From: DASQHW01 sp038238245
GTDB lineage: Bacteria; Actinomycetota; Acidimicrobiia; IMCC26256; PALSA-610
NCBI GenBank assembly: GCA_038238245.1
Contig: JBBRXX010000001.1
Coordinates: 214,611-278,610 of the forward strand
Direction: 5' to 3'
Length of the DNA: 64,000 nt
Below, piece after piece: positions 32,409 through 41,036 of the stretch. The first letter of the stretch is position 1; the number at the start of each line of letters is the position of its first letter. The translations under genes and the position numbers were made by a program. Under the pieces are notes generated by a model. That model had not been told where the DNA came from, made no database searches, and saw only the letters and a list, made by a program, of their open reading frames with translations.

Positions 32409-33721
32409 CCACGCCGTCGGAACTTACGACGCGCATTCGCGGCGAGGTCCTCAGTCGGATCGAGGAACGCCGCCGTGTTGATGAGGCCGCGCAACGCTCG
32501 CCCGCCGCACCGGCCGCGGAAGAGGCGTTGGGTCGCCAGCTCATCGCCGAGGCACTCGATGGACACGCTCGCGCCTCGCTTGCGGAGGGGCGCCCTGTCC
32601 TCTCGGTCGACGAAGAGGACGACATCGCTCGGACCGTGTTCGACGGGTTGTTCAGACTGCATCGCCTCCAGCGACTGCTCGATGACCCGATGCTGGAGAA
32701 CGTCAACGCGAACGGCTTCGACAACGTCTGGGTTCGGTACGCGGACGGTCGACGCGAACAGGTGGAGCCGATCGCGAATTCGGATGCCGAGTTGATCGAT
32801 CTTCTGCGCATGGCGGCCGCACGACTTGGTATCGGCGAACGCCGCTTTGACCTTGGCTCGCCACGGCTAACGCTCCAGCTACCGGACGGCTCGCGCCTGT
32901 TTGCGGTCATGGCGGTCGCGGCGCGCCCGTGCCTGTCGATTCGTTGCCACCGGTACATGAAGGTCACGCCGGACGACCTGGTTGCTATGGGGACGCTCGA
33001 CGTTGCGCTGCGTGAGTTCCTTGGCGCGGTGATGCGTGCACGAAAGTCCTGCATCATCTGCGGTGGCACTGCGTCGGGCAAGACGACGTTGTTGCGAGCC
33101 ATGGCAGCTGACATTCCGGCATGGGAACGGCTCATCACGATCGAGGACTCACTCGAGTTGGGCCTGGACCGATACCACGATCTGCACCCTGATGTCGTCG
33201 CGCTTGAAGCGCGGGAGCCGAATGTCGAAGGTGAAGGTGAGATCACTCTTGCCGATCTGGTGCGCTGGGCGTTGCGTATGTCGCCGGATCGAGTCATCGT
33301 CGGCGAGTCACGCGGGGAAGAAGTCCTCTCTCTCCTCAACGCGATGTCGCAAGGCACTGATGGCTCGATGACGACGCTGCACGCTTCGTCGTCGAAGGGT
33401 GCGTTCTCGAAGCTGGCGACCTACGCCGCTCAAGCACCAGAACGTCTGCCGCTCGAAGCGACGAACTTGTTGGTTGCGAACGCGGTTCAGTTTGTGATCC
33501 ACCTCGCGCAGCATTCGAACGGAAGCCGCTTCGTATCCTCCGTCCGCGAGGTCGTCGACGCCGAAGGACCGCTCGTGATCTCGAACGAGGTATTCCGTCC
33601 CGGTCCCGACCGGCGCGCGGTTCCCGGCACGCAACTGCGCGTCGACACCCTCGAGGAACTGATCTCGGTCGGTTTCGACCCGGTGCTCTTGGACCGACCG
33701 GGTGGGTGGTGGGAGCCATGA
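32405..33721 (+). CDS. cpaF: Flp pilus assembly ATPase CpaF/TadA
   Basis: A 438-residue secretion ATPase of the VirB11/GspE superfamily. Walker A GGTASGKT is at residues 220-227, the Asp box ITIEDSLELG follows, Walker B is MSPDRVIVGESRGEE and the His box MTTLHASSS is present. The N-terminal domain contains LLDDPMLENVNANGFDNVWV, typical of CpaF. It powers pilin polymerisation at the inner face of the membrane. Its ATG overlaps the preceding stop (ATGA). Confidence 0.92.
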   Translation: MTTPSELTTRIRGEVLSRIEERRRVDEAAQRSPAAPAAEEALGRQLIAEALDGHARASLAEGRPVLSVDEEDDIARTVFDGLFRLHRLQRLLDDPMLENVNANGFDNVWVRYADGRREQVEPIANSDAELIDLLRMAAARLGIGERRFDLGSPRLTLQLPDGSRLFAVMAVAARPCLSIRCHRYMKVTPDDLVAMGTLDVALREFLGAVMRARKSCIICGGTASGKTTLLRAMAADIPAWERLITIEDSLELGLDRYHDLHPDVVALEAREPNVEGEGEITLADLVRWALRMSPDRVIVGESRGEEVLSLLNAMSQGTDGSMTTLHASSSKGAFSKLATYAAQAPERLPLEATNLLVANAVQFVIHLAQHSNGSRFVSSVREVVDAEGPLVISNEVFRPGPDRRAVPGTQLRVDTLEELISVGFDPVLLDRPGGWWEP

Positions 33722-34554
33722 CCGCTCTAGCAGCTATGTGCGGTGCGGCGGTCGGGCTGGGCATCACTGTCGCGGCGATGGGGCTACGCGGTGTCGAACT
33801 GCCGCGGCTGCGATGGCCAACTATTCGCGTCCGGTGGGAGCACCGGACGCGTCGCCTCGCAGCGGCGGTCGTGGCCGGCGTCTTGGTCGGCGCGGCGACC
33901 GGTTGGCCCGTGGGCGCCTTGCTTGCGGCGGCTGGGGCGGCTGCGCTTCCCGGGCTGCTGAGCGAAGGTGCGGCGCATGCGGCGCTCGTTGCTCGCATCG
34001 AGGCGATCGCGGGATGGGCCGAAATGTTGCGGGACACGATGGCCGGCGCGGCGGGGCTCGAGCAAGCGATCACCTCGACTGCACCGATCGCACCGACGCC
34101 GATCCGACGTGAAGTTGTAACGCTCGCCGCTCGGTTGGGGCGGGATCGATTTGCGGCTGCGCTTCGCGTATTCGCCGACGACGTCGCCGACCCGACCTGC
34201 GACCTGGTGGTTGCCGCACTGACGTTGGCTGCCGAACATCAGGTGCATCGCCTCGGCGACCTGCTCGGCAGTCTCGCTCAGGCCGCCCGCGAGCAGGCCA
34301 CGATGCGACTCCGGGTCGAAGCAGGACGAGCCCGCACACGCACTTCCGTCAAAGTCATTGTGAGCGTGACTGCTGGTCTCGCGTTCGGACTGGCGATTCT
34401 CAATCGCGCATATCTGCAGCCATACAACAGTGCGCTGGGCCAACTCGTGCTACTTGCCGTTGGCAGTATATTCGCAGCCGCGTTCGCGTGGCTCGCCCGT
34501 ATGGCGCGCCCCGCGATTCCCGAACGGTTTCTCGTCGGCGAGACACAGCCGTGA
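33718..34554 (+). CDS. tadB: Tad pilus inner-membrane platform protein TadB
   Basis: A 278-residue protein with the T2SS GspF domain. N-terminal helices lie at about 1-25 and 45-75, a cytoplasmic part contains WAEMLRDTMAGAAGLEQAI, and C-terminal helices are at about 215-265. It would form the membrane platform together with TadC for the CpaF motor. The ATG at 33718 overlaps the cpaF stop (ATGA). Length and topology are normal. Confidence 0.85.
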   Translation: MTALAAMCGAAVGLGITVAAMGLRGVELPRLRWPTIRVRWEHRTRRLAAAVVAGVLVGAATGWPVGALLAAAGAAALPGLLSEGAAHAALVARIEAIAGWAEMLRDTMAGAAGLEQAITSTAPIAPTPIRREVVTLAARLGRDRFAAALRVFADDVADPTCDLVVAALTLAAEHQVHRLGDLLGSLAQAAREQATMRLRVEAGRARTRTSVKVIVSVTAGLAFGLAILNRAYLQPYNSALGQLVLLAVGSIFAAAFAWLARMARPAIPERFLVGETQP

Positions 34555-35456
34555 TCTTCGCCTTGGTCTCCGGCGGCGGGGTTGGCGCGGGCCTGTGGCT
34601 GGTCGCTCGTGGCTGGAGTGCGCCTCGACTGTCGTTAGCCGAGGCGCTGATCCAGTTACGCCCCAGCGGAGCGCCGGCGTCGTCTCCAGTTCTGTGCGAC
34701 GACGGACGATTGACCGGTCGCATCGGCCGTCCGATCGCCAACCTGCTCGCGCAATCCGGTATCCGATGGGTGACGTGGCCGGGGATGGACCGCGACCTCG
34801 CGGTGCTCGCGCGAAGTCGCGAGACGCATCTCGCCGAGAAGGTCACGCTCGCACTGGTCGGACTCTTGCTCGTGCCGACGACGACCGCTGTGCTTGCACT
34901 CGGCGGCGCGCATCTGCCGCTCTCCGTTCCACTCTGGGGATCGATCGTGTGTGGGGCGGTTGCGTTTTGGATCCCGGACCTCGGGATTCACGCCGAAGCG
35001 CAAGAACGTCGACGCGATTTCCGACACGCGCTCGGAGCGTTCCTCGATCTCGTCGTCGTGGCTCTCGCCGGAGGCGGAGGAGTCGAGACGGCGCTCGAAG
35101 ACGCCGTGAGTATCGGGAATGGCTGGGCCTTCGACCATCTGCGGCACGCGCTAGAACGCGCCCGGCTCGCGCAGGAGACGCCGTGGGCCGGCCTCGCTCG
35201 CGTTGGCGACGAGCTCGGCGTACCGGAGCTGGCCGAACTTGCCGCGACAGTCGCTCTCGCCGGCACCGAGGGTGCCAAGGTGCGTGCGTCGCTGTCGGCT
35301 AAGGCCGTGTCACTTCGCGTGCACGAGCTCACGGAGGCCGAGACGTCTGCGCAGGCGGCCACCGAGCGCATGAGTCTGCCCGTCGTTCTGCTCTTCGCTG
35401 GCTTTCTCATTTTCGTTGGCTACCCAGCCGTCGAGCACGTGCTCACCGGACTGTGA
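34551..35456 (+). CDS. tadC: Tad pilus inner-membrane platform protein TadC
   Basis: A 301-residue GspF-domain protein, partner of TadB. Landmarks are FRHALGAFLDLVVVALAGGGGVETAL, GWAFDHLRHALERARLAQETPWAGLARVGDELGVPEL and the C-terminal MSLPVVLLFAGFLIFVGYPAVEHVL. It starts with the GTG at 34551, overlapping the tadB stop (GTGA). The operon order cpaF-tadB-tadC is classical. Confidence 0.85.
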   Translation: MIFALVSGGGVGAGLWLVARGWSAPRLSLAEALIQLRPSGAPASSPVLCDDGRLTGRIGRPIANLLAQSGIRWVTWPGMDRDLAVLARSRETHLAEKVTLALVGLLLVPTTTAVLALGGAHLPLSVPLWGSIVCGAVAFWIPDLGIHAEAQERRRDFRHALGAFLDLVVVALAGGGGVETALEDAVSIGNGWAFDHLRHALERARLAQETPWAGLARVGDELGVPELAELAATVALAGTEGAKVRASLSAKAVSLRVHELTEAETSAQAATERMSLPVVLLFAGFLIFVGYPAVEHVLTGL

Positions 35457-35508
35457 AAAAGCCGTGAGTTCATGAATTCTGACAACCGACCATCAGAAGG
35501 AGAGGCCC

Positions 35509-35712
35509 GTGTTCTCTGAAGTGACCATCGTGATCCACGTGATCTGCAGCCTCCGCGAGCGGCTGGCAGGTGCACGTGAGGATCCCGAGGCTGGGTACTC
35601 GACCGAGGCGGTCGTTGTCATCGCGTTGTTGGTGGCCGTGGCCGTCGGAGCGGTCGGGATTATTGGCGCCAAGGTGCTCGCCAAAGCCCATGGCATCAAT
35701 ACCGGACCGTAA
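35509..35712 (+). CDS. Flp-type small pilin
   Basis: A 67-residue prepilin-like protein. A hydrophilic leader (REDPEAG) is followed by YSTEAVVVIALLVAVAVGAVGIIGAKV, a single hydrophobic helix with a Glu near position +4 as in type IV pilins. It would be the major structural subunit of the Tad pilus. The GTG at 35509 follows AGAAGGAGAGG. No prepilin peptidase gene is present in the window. Confidence 0.75.
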   Translation: MFSEVTIVIHVICSLRERLAGAREDPEAGYSTEAVVVIALLVAVAVGAVGIIGAKVLAKAHGINTGP

Positions 35713-35724
35713 GGCGACGAGGCG

Positions 35725-36129
35725 ATGTCCGCACGCGCGTGCGATCGATATGGGCGGGATGAACGCGGCTCAGCGTCGGCGGAACTGGTCGTCGCGACTC
35801 CGCTCCTCCTGCTTCTGATTCTCGGGGTCATTCAGTTCGCGCTCTGGCAGCACGCGACGCACGTCGCCGAGGCTGCCGCGCAGCAAGGTCTCGCAGCCGG
35901 CCGCGTCGAAAATGGAACCGAAGCCGCAGGCAAGACTGAAACCGACGCCGTACTCGCCCAACTCGGCGTGTTAACGGACCCGCACGTCGCCACAAATCGA
36001 ACTGTCGACACGACCACGGTGGTGGTCACCGGCGAAGCGCCCTCGGTACTACCGTTGTTTCACCTCCCTGTACGAGCTGTCGCGAGCGGGCCGAGCGAGC
36101 GTTTCCGTCCACCCGGGTCTAGCCCGTGA
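35725..36129 (+). CDS. TadE-like minor pseudopilin (first copy)
   Basis: A 134-residue protein with the TadE pattern: short basic N-terminus, RGSASAELVVATPLLLLLILGVIQFALW (helix), then HATHVAEAAAQQGLAAGR and a variable external beta domain. TadE-like proteins are minor pilins needed for assembly. It begins 12 bases after the pilin gene and overlaps the next gene (GTGA). Confidence 0.8.
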   Translation: MSARACDRYGRDERGSASAELVVATPLLLLLILGVIQFALWQHATHVAEAAAQQGLAAGRVENGTEAAGKTETDAVLAQLGVLTDPHVATNRTVDTTTVVVTGEAPSVLPLFHLPVRAVASGPSERFRPPGSSP

Positions 36130-36548
36130 CCTTCCGACCTGAAGCCGAAACGGGTGGTGTCGCGGCCGAACTTGTCATCGTGACGCCTCTGCTCATCCTT
36201 TTCTTGCTCTTTGTCGTGGCGCTGGGCCGCCTCGCAGGATCCCGCATCGATCTTGACGGAGCCGCGAACCAAGCTGCGCGTGCAGCCTCGATTGCCCGTG
36301 ATCCCGCGGCCGCGACAAGCGCGGCGCAGACGACCGCGTCTACTGCGCTCGCCGACACGCACATCGGTTGTGCGCACCTCGACGTGACGGTGAATACCGC
36401 CGAGTTCCATCCGGGCGGATCGGTCGCGGTCATGATCGCCTGCACGGTCGAGCTCAAAGACGTCACCGGATTGCGGATCCCGGCAGCCAAGACGCTGACC
36501 GCACGAGCAGTCGCGCCCCTCGATCGATACCGAGGGCTCGGCCCATGA
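36126..36548 (+). CDS. TadE-like minor pseudopilin (second copy)
   Basis: A 140-residue protein with the same architecture: GGVAAELVIVTPLLILFLLFVVALGR, then GAANQAARAASIARDPAAA and a conserved Cys pair (IGCAHLDV, MIACTVEL) in the external domain that could form a disulfide. The start GTG overlaps the previous stop, and its own stop overlaps the next ATG. Confidence 0.8.
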   Translation: MTFRPEAETGGVAAELVIVTPLLILFLLFVVALGRLAGSRIDLDGAANQAARAASIARDPAAATSAAQTTASTALADTHIGCAHLDVTVNTAEFHPGGSVAVMIACTVELKDVTGLRIPAAKTLTARAVAPLDRYRGLGP

Positions 36549-36991
36549 CCCCCCGCATTGTCAGAGGCAGCGCGGAGCCCTTCAACCGCGAGGGCGGGAC
36601 AGTGACGGCTTTCGTCGTCATCTTTACCGCAGCGTTGCTCCTGTTCGCCGGCCTAGTTATCGACGGCGGCCTGACCCTCGCCGCACGTGTCGAAGCAATC
36701 GATGAAGCGCAATCCGCCGCTCGCGCGGGCGCGCAAGCAGTCGACCTCGCAACCTTCCGAGCGAGCGGCGAGCTCACTTTGAACGCAAACCAGGCCCGTG
36801 AAGCTGCGCTCGGGTACCTCGCGAGCACCGGGCACGAGGGCACCGTTCAGATCCGCGGCGCTGAGGTCGAGGTGAGCGTCCGGATCACGCAACCGATGCA
36901 GATCCTCGGTATCGGCGGGCTCGCGAATCTCACGGTCACCGGATACGGCGCGGCGCGACCTGAAGGCGGCGTGGAGGCGCCAGGGCCATGA
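36545..36991 (+). CDS. TadG-like pilus assembly protein
   Basis: A 148-residue protein with a short N-terminus, GGTVTAFVVIFTAALLLFAGLVIDGG (helix) and a following ARAGAQAVDLATF segment typical of short TadG/Flp-assembly proteins. The external domain is short compared with full TadG and lacks a von Willebrand domain. The ATG overlaps the previous stop (ATGA). It joins the two TadE-like pseudopilins as a set of three. Confidence 0.75.
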   Translation: MTPRIVRGSAEPFNREGGTVTAFVVIFTAALLLFAGLVIDGGLTLAARVEAIDEAQSAARAGAQAVDLATFRASGELTLNANQAREAALGYLASTGHEGTVQIRGAEVEVSVRITQPMQILGIGGLANLTVTGYGAARPEGGVEAPGP

Positions 36992-39798
36992 ACCGTCTCG
37001 GACGCATCGGTAAGGGCTTGGCCGCGTTGATCGTCGTGGTCGTGTTGGTCGTCGGTGCGCCGTGGGCGCTGTGGCATTTCATCGGCTGGCCGCTTCCGCA
37101 CAATGTTCCGAATTGGAGTGGAGTGCGGCGAACGTTGGAGGAGCACGGCATCCCCGATGTCATGTTGCTCAAGTCCCTCGCCGTTGTCGTATGGCTGACC
37201 TGGATCCTCCTCGTCGTGTCTCTTGCAGCCGAAGTAGTCGCGTCGATGCGCGGCCTCACGGTCACGCGTGTCGCATTTGCCGGACCGTTTCAAGCCTTGG
37301 CCAGCGCGCTCGTCGCAGCGATCATTGTCTCGGGGCTTACCACGATGGCCAGATCTGCACCCGCGGACGCGCCGTCGCTCGTCGCAAGCCTTCAGCGCAA
37401 CCAACCAGTTATCGCGAGACTCGTCGACGTTTCCATCCCGACCACGAGAGCGTCACCGGACCGAAACAACGCCGCTGTCGACTCGTCGGCAGCGACGGGT
37501 CAAGTCGGCAGTCTGTACGTGGTCGTGCCGGGCGACACGCTCTGGGACATCGCGCAGCGTCACCTGGGCGATCCTTTGCGATGGCTTGAGATGTATCAAC
37601 TCAATGAAGGCAAGCGGCAGGTCGACGGCCGCGAGCTTGCCGATCCGCACTGGATATATCCCGGCTGGCAACTCGAGCTGCCACCGTCAATGACGGAACG
37701 ACGCCTCGCGCCCGTCAAGGCACCGTCGCAATCCACGCCGACCGCCCATCCGCGGCCCGTGATGGCGCCTTCTCCAGCGGCATCGCCCGCGACCGTGCTT
37801 CCGACGACCAGGCTTCGTGTGCCCCCGACGAGCGTGTCGCCAGCAACGAGCAAGCATCCAGCCGCAGCGTCGCGTTCCCACACGCATCGTGAGGGACGGA
37901 GCGACAACTATCTCGTTCTGGGTGTCGCGGGCCTCACGACGGCAGTTGGTGTTGCCGGAGCGTTGAATCTTCTTCGTCGGCGACAACTCAAGCGTCGCCG
38001 AACCGGGCGCGCGTCTCCGCCGCTGGCGCCCGAGCTCGCGGCGACGGAGATCGCGGTCCGCGCGCTCGCCGATAACGCTTCCGGTTCCTGGCTCGAGGTC
38101 GCGCTGCGCAGTCTGAGCGGACAACTACGCGTCCGACGCGGCGACCGTGCGCCGCACCCTGTCGCAGTACAACTTCGCGAGCACAACCTCCTCGTCATGC
38201 TCGAGGAACCAAGTCCAGACGCGCCAAAGCCTTGGACGACAACCCCACCTGGCTGGTTGTGGGAGCTTCCCCGCTCGATCTCGCACTCTCAACTTGAGAG
38301 TGCCGCGCGAGACGGCTGCGCGCCGATGCCGGCCCTCGCCACGATCGGTCGCGGTCCCGATGGGCCGGTCATGATCGACTTGGAGGCGTGTGGCCTCGCT
38401 TGCGTCACCGGATCGCCGGCCGAGGCGCGAGCGCTGGCCCGCAGTGTCGCGCTCGAACTCACCGTTAGCCCGATCGCCGACAGTCTCGAAGTCCTTGTAG
38501 TCAGCGAGGAGGGACTGTTGCTGACATCCGACGCCGCGCCGCGTCTCCGTGTCCTTGACACCCTTGACGCCGCGATCGACGCGCTCGATCAACAGGTCCG
38601 CGCGATCGACAGCGCGCTCAATGATCAGACGCTCGCGACAACGTTTCAGGCGCGGGTGGCCAGCCGCGGCGGCGACCCGTGGGCGCCCGTGGTACTGATA
38701 CTCGACATGGTGCCGACCGATCCAAGACAGCGTGAACGGATCGAGCAACTGACGAACCCGGCGAGCCGCGGCATCGGCGTGCTTGCGGTGGGGGACTGGG
38801 CGGGAGCCCCTTGGGTCCTCAACGTCAACGAGGGCCGCGTCGACGTCGCGCGCCTTGGGGTCTCGGGGTTGGAAGCAGAGCTCGACGTTCAAACTGTCGA
38901 CGCGGATGTCGGCGACTCCGTCATGCAGCTTCTCGACCAAACCCTCGATGAAACAGACGAGCCGCTACTTCCCGCGGCCGAGCCGACCGACGGCAACGGC
39001 GATGTCGAAGCGGACGATCAGGCAGGGGCTCCCGGGCCGACGGTCGAGGTCGAAGTACGGCTGTTGGGTGATGTCGAGGTCATCGGCGGGACCCGGTCCC
39101 TGACCGAACGCGAAACCGAACTCGTTGCATTCCTCACCACGCGTGATCAGGCGGTCGATGCCGATACGGTCCAAACTGCACTCTGGCCACAACGCATGGT
39201 GTCGGCCAAACGGTGGTGGAATATCGTGGCGGACACGCGTCGAGCCCTTGGTGCGTCGACTGATGGAGAGTTCCACTTCCCGCCCGTCGGGAAGGGGGAG
39301 CGCCTTCGTCTCCGCTCAACAGTCGGCACTGATCTGGGCCATCTGCAGAGCCAGCTACGCGCCGCAGGGAACGAGGCACCCGCCGTTGCCATATTCGATC
39401 TCACCGCGGCCCTCAAAGTTGTGCGCGGTCGGCCGTTCACCGCCGCGCACGGCTACGCGTGGGCGAACGCGTATGGGCTCGTTGCGCACGCCGAAGCCGT
39501 AGTGGTCGACGCCGCGCATCTCCTAGCGTCTTTGCTCCTCGATGCCGGCGACCCGGCAGGTGCGCTCGACGCCACGGCGCTCGGCTTGCGTGGTGCGCCG
39601 GCGAACGAGATTCTCTACCGGGACCGAATGCTCGCCCATCACGACATGGGCAATACCAGCGGCATCGACGGAGACGTTCGTGACCTCTGCGCCGCACTCG
39701 ACGTAGAAGACCCTTGCGACGAACTCCACCCTGACACGCTCGCACTATTCGAGAAACTCACGCACCGGACACCAGAACGCTCTGGGTCGCGTCCTTGA
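36988..39798 (+). CDS. LysM-BTAD membrane protein of the Tad locus
   Basis: A 936-residue multi-domain protein. Membrane helices lie at about 10-33, 61-82 and 95-115. A LysM domain (LYVVVPGDTLWDIAQRHLGD... HWIYPGWQLELP) is at about 172-230. A Pro/Ser/Thr linker and another helix (about 305-325) follow, then a large cytoplasmic region. The C-terminus has an OmpR-like winged helix (LLGDVEVIGG, DADTVQTALWP, WWNIVADTRRALG) and a bacterial transcriptional activator (BTAD) domain to the end. The layout links peptidoglycan sensing outside to a SARP-like DNA-binding module inside. It closes the Tad operon, coupled to TadG by ATGA. Confidence 0.85.
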   Translation: MNRLGRIGKGLAALIVVVVLVVGAPWALWHFIGWPLPHNVPNWSGVRRTLEEHGIPDVMLLKSLAVVVWLTWILLVVSLAAEVVASMRGLTVTRVAFAGPFQALASALVAAIIVSGLTTMARSAPADAPSLVASLQRNQPVIARLVDVSIPTTRASPDRNNAAVDSSAATGQVGSLYVVVPGDTLWDIAQRHLGDPLRWLEMYQLNEGKRQVDGRELADPHWIYPGWQLELPPSMTERRLAPVKAPSQSTPTAHPRPVMAPSPAASPATVLPTTRLRVPPTSVSPATSKHPAAASRSHTHREGRSDNYLVLGVAGLTTAVGVAGALNLLRRRQLKRRRTGRASPPLAPELAATEIAVRALADNASGSWLEVALRSLSGQLRVRRGDRAPHPVAVQLREHNLLVMLEEPSPDAPKPWTTTPPGWLWELPRSISHSQLESAARDGCAPMPALATIGRGPDGPVMIDLEACGLACVTGSPAEARALARSVALELTVSPIADSLEVLVVSEEGLLLTSDAAPRLRVLDTLDAAIDALDQQVRAIDSALNDQTLATTFQARVASRGGDPWAPVVLILDMVPTDPRQRERIEQLTNPASRGIGVLAVGDWAGAPWVLNVNEGRVDVARLGVSGLEAELDVQTVDADVGDSVMQLLDQTLDETDEPLLPAAEPTDGNGDVEADDQAGAPGPTVEVEVRLLGDVEVIGGTRSLTERETELVAFLTTRDQAVDADTVQTALWPQRMVSAKRWWNIVADTRRALGASTDGEFHFPPVGKGERLRLRSTVGTDLGHLQSQLRAAGNEAPAVAIFDLTAALKVVRGRPFTAAHGYAWANAYGLVAHAEAVVVDAAHLLASLLLDAGDPAGALDATALGLRGAPANEILYRDRMLAHHDMGNTSGIDGDVRDLCAALDVEDPCDELHPDTLALFEKLTHRTPERSGSRP

Positions 39799-39978
39799 GT
39801 GGCCGCCGAACCTCGATCGCTCGGAAGCTGATGACGTGATGCTCGTGTGCAGAACATTGGCGGCGCGTCGCCGAGCCCGGATCGCCGGCCCAAAGGTGAT
39901 CTTCCGCCACTCAACAAGGTCCATTTCTGCCGCGTGTGAGCGGACGCGCGTACGTGGCGAGCGCAGTACGTTCGACTC

Positions 39979-40938
39979 GTGATAATCGGCGTCGACGAGT
40001 CCGGCGACTTCAGCGTTGGTTCGCGAGGTGTGTTCGTCGCCGTGTTTGTCCGGCCGTCGCATCGCGAAGTGGTGGTCGCCGCGCAGCGTCGGTGGGAGAA
40101 GAGTGCCCGGCGCGACCTCGGTCTGAGTGGCGAGCTCAAGGGTGCCGCGCTGAACTCGCATTGGATCGAGGCTTTCATGGCGGAGGTGCTCGGCGCGAGT
40201 AGTACACCGGTGCGCTACCTGGCATTCGCCGTCGACGTCGACATCGAGAGCGCAGCGGCCATGGAGGTGCAGCGGGAACGGATCGTCAGCGGCTACCAAG
40301 GTTGGGCAGCGCACGTTAGAAGTCGATCCAACGGCGAGGAGCGAAAGTTCGCGACTGCACTCGAGCAGACTGCCGAGTGGGTACGTCGTCTGTCTCGCAT
40401 CCCCCTGATCAAGCTGATGACACTCGCACGGATCGTCCCAGAGGTAGTCGAGTGGGCTTTTGCCGTGAGCATCATGCAGCAGTTTGACGACGAACTCGAT
40501 CGCCTCACTGTCACGATCGATCGGGGCTACGTCAAGCAGGACGACCTCTTCCGTTGGAGGGACCTACTTCGCAGCACGTTCATCGGATACACGCACGACA
40601 ATCCGTTGCCGACGCTCGACACGTGGGACGGAAGCCACGCCTTCATGAAGAAGTTTGTTGCCGAAAACCGCGGAGAGGGCGGCCTCGTGCTCACGCCCGC
40701 GTTCAAGGAGATGATTGACTTCGACAGCAGTGAAGCGACCCCGGAAGTCCGCCTCGCCGACGTGATCGCCGCAGTCGTTCGCCGCGAGGAGTTCGGGAGC
40801 GAGCATCTCGCCAGCTATCCGCTACTTCGAACCTTCTCCCTGATTCCCCAGCGGTACAAGTTGATCGAGTGGACCACGGACGTTCGCGAATCGACCTGGG
40901 ACCCATACGCACCCCGGAACGAACCGCCACCTAGGTGA
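39979..40938 (+). CDS. DUF3800-like protein
   Basis: A 319-residue protein. The N-terminal GVDESGDFSV and later GELKGAALNS give the acidic motifs of the DUF3800 RNase H-like fold, and RLADVIAAVVRREEF supplies the C-terminal Asp. Such proteins are suspected nucleases or transposon-associated factors and occur often in mobile and defence regions. The GTG at 39979 lacks a clear ribosome binding site. A palindrome CACCTAGGTG covers its stop. It is not part of the Tad operon and starts a cargo patch. Confidence 0.65.
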   Translation: MIIGVDESGDFSVGSRGVFVAVFVRPSHREVVVAAQRRWEKSARRDLGLSGELKGAALNSHWIEAFMAEVLGASSTPVRYLAFAVDVDIESAAAMEVQRERIVSGYQGWAAHVRSRSNGEERKFATALEQTAEWVRRLSRIPLIKLMTLARIVPEVVEWAFAVSIMQQFDDELDRLTVTIDRGYVKQDDLFRWRDLLRSTFIGYTHDNPLPTLDTWDGSHAFMKKFVAENRGEGGLVLTPAFKEMIDFDSSEATPEVRLADVIAAVVRREEFGSEHLASYPLLRTFSLIPQRYKLIEWTTDVRESTWDPYAPRNEPPPR

Positions 40939-41036
40939 CGCTCGCTCGAACGAGTGCGCAACTAAAACAATTGCACCACAACCCCCGATGAGCCGCCGAA
41001 GGCGACAGCGAACTCGCGGTCGTAGCCTTCTCGCTA

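Noticed and set aside
40927..40936. CACCTAGGTG palindrome as a fifth SufR-like site
   Set aside because: It lies over a stop codon, lacks the second CTAG at 10 bases and has no promoter context.
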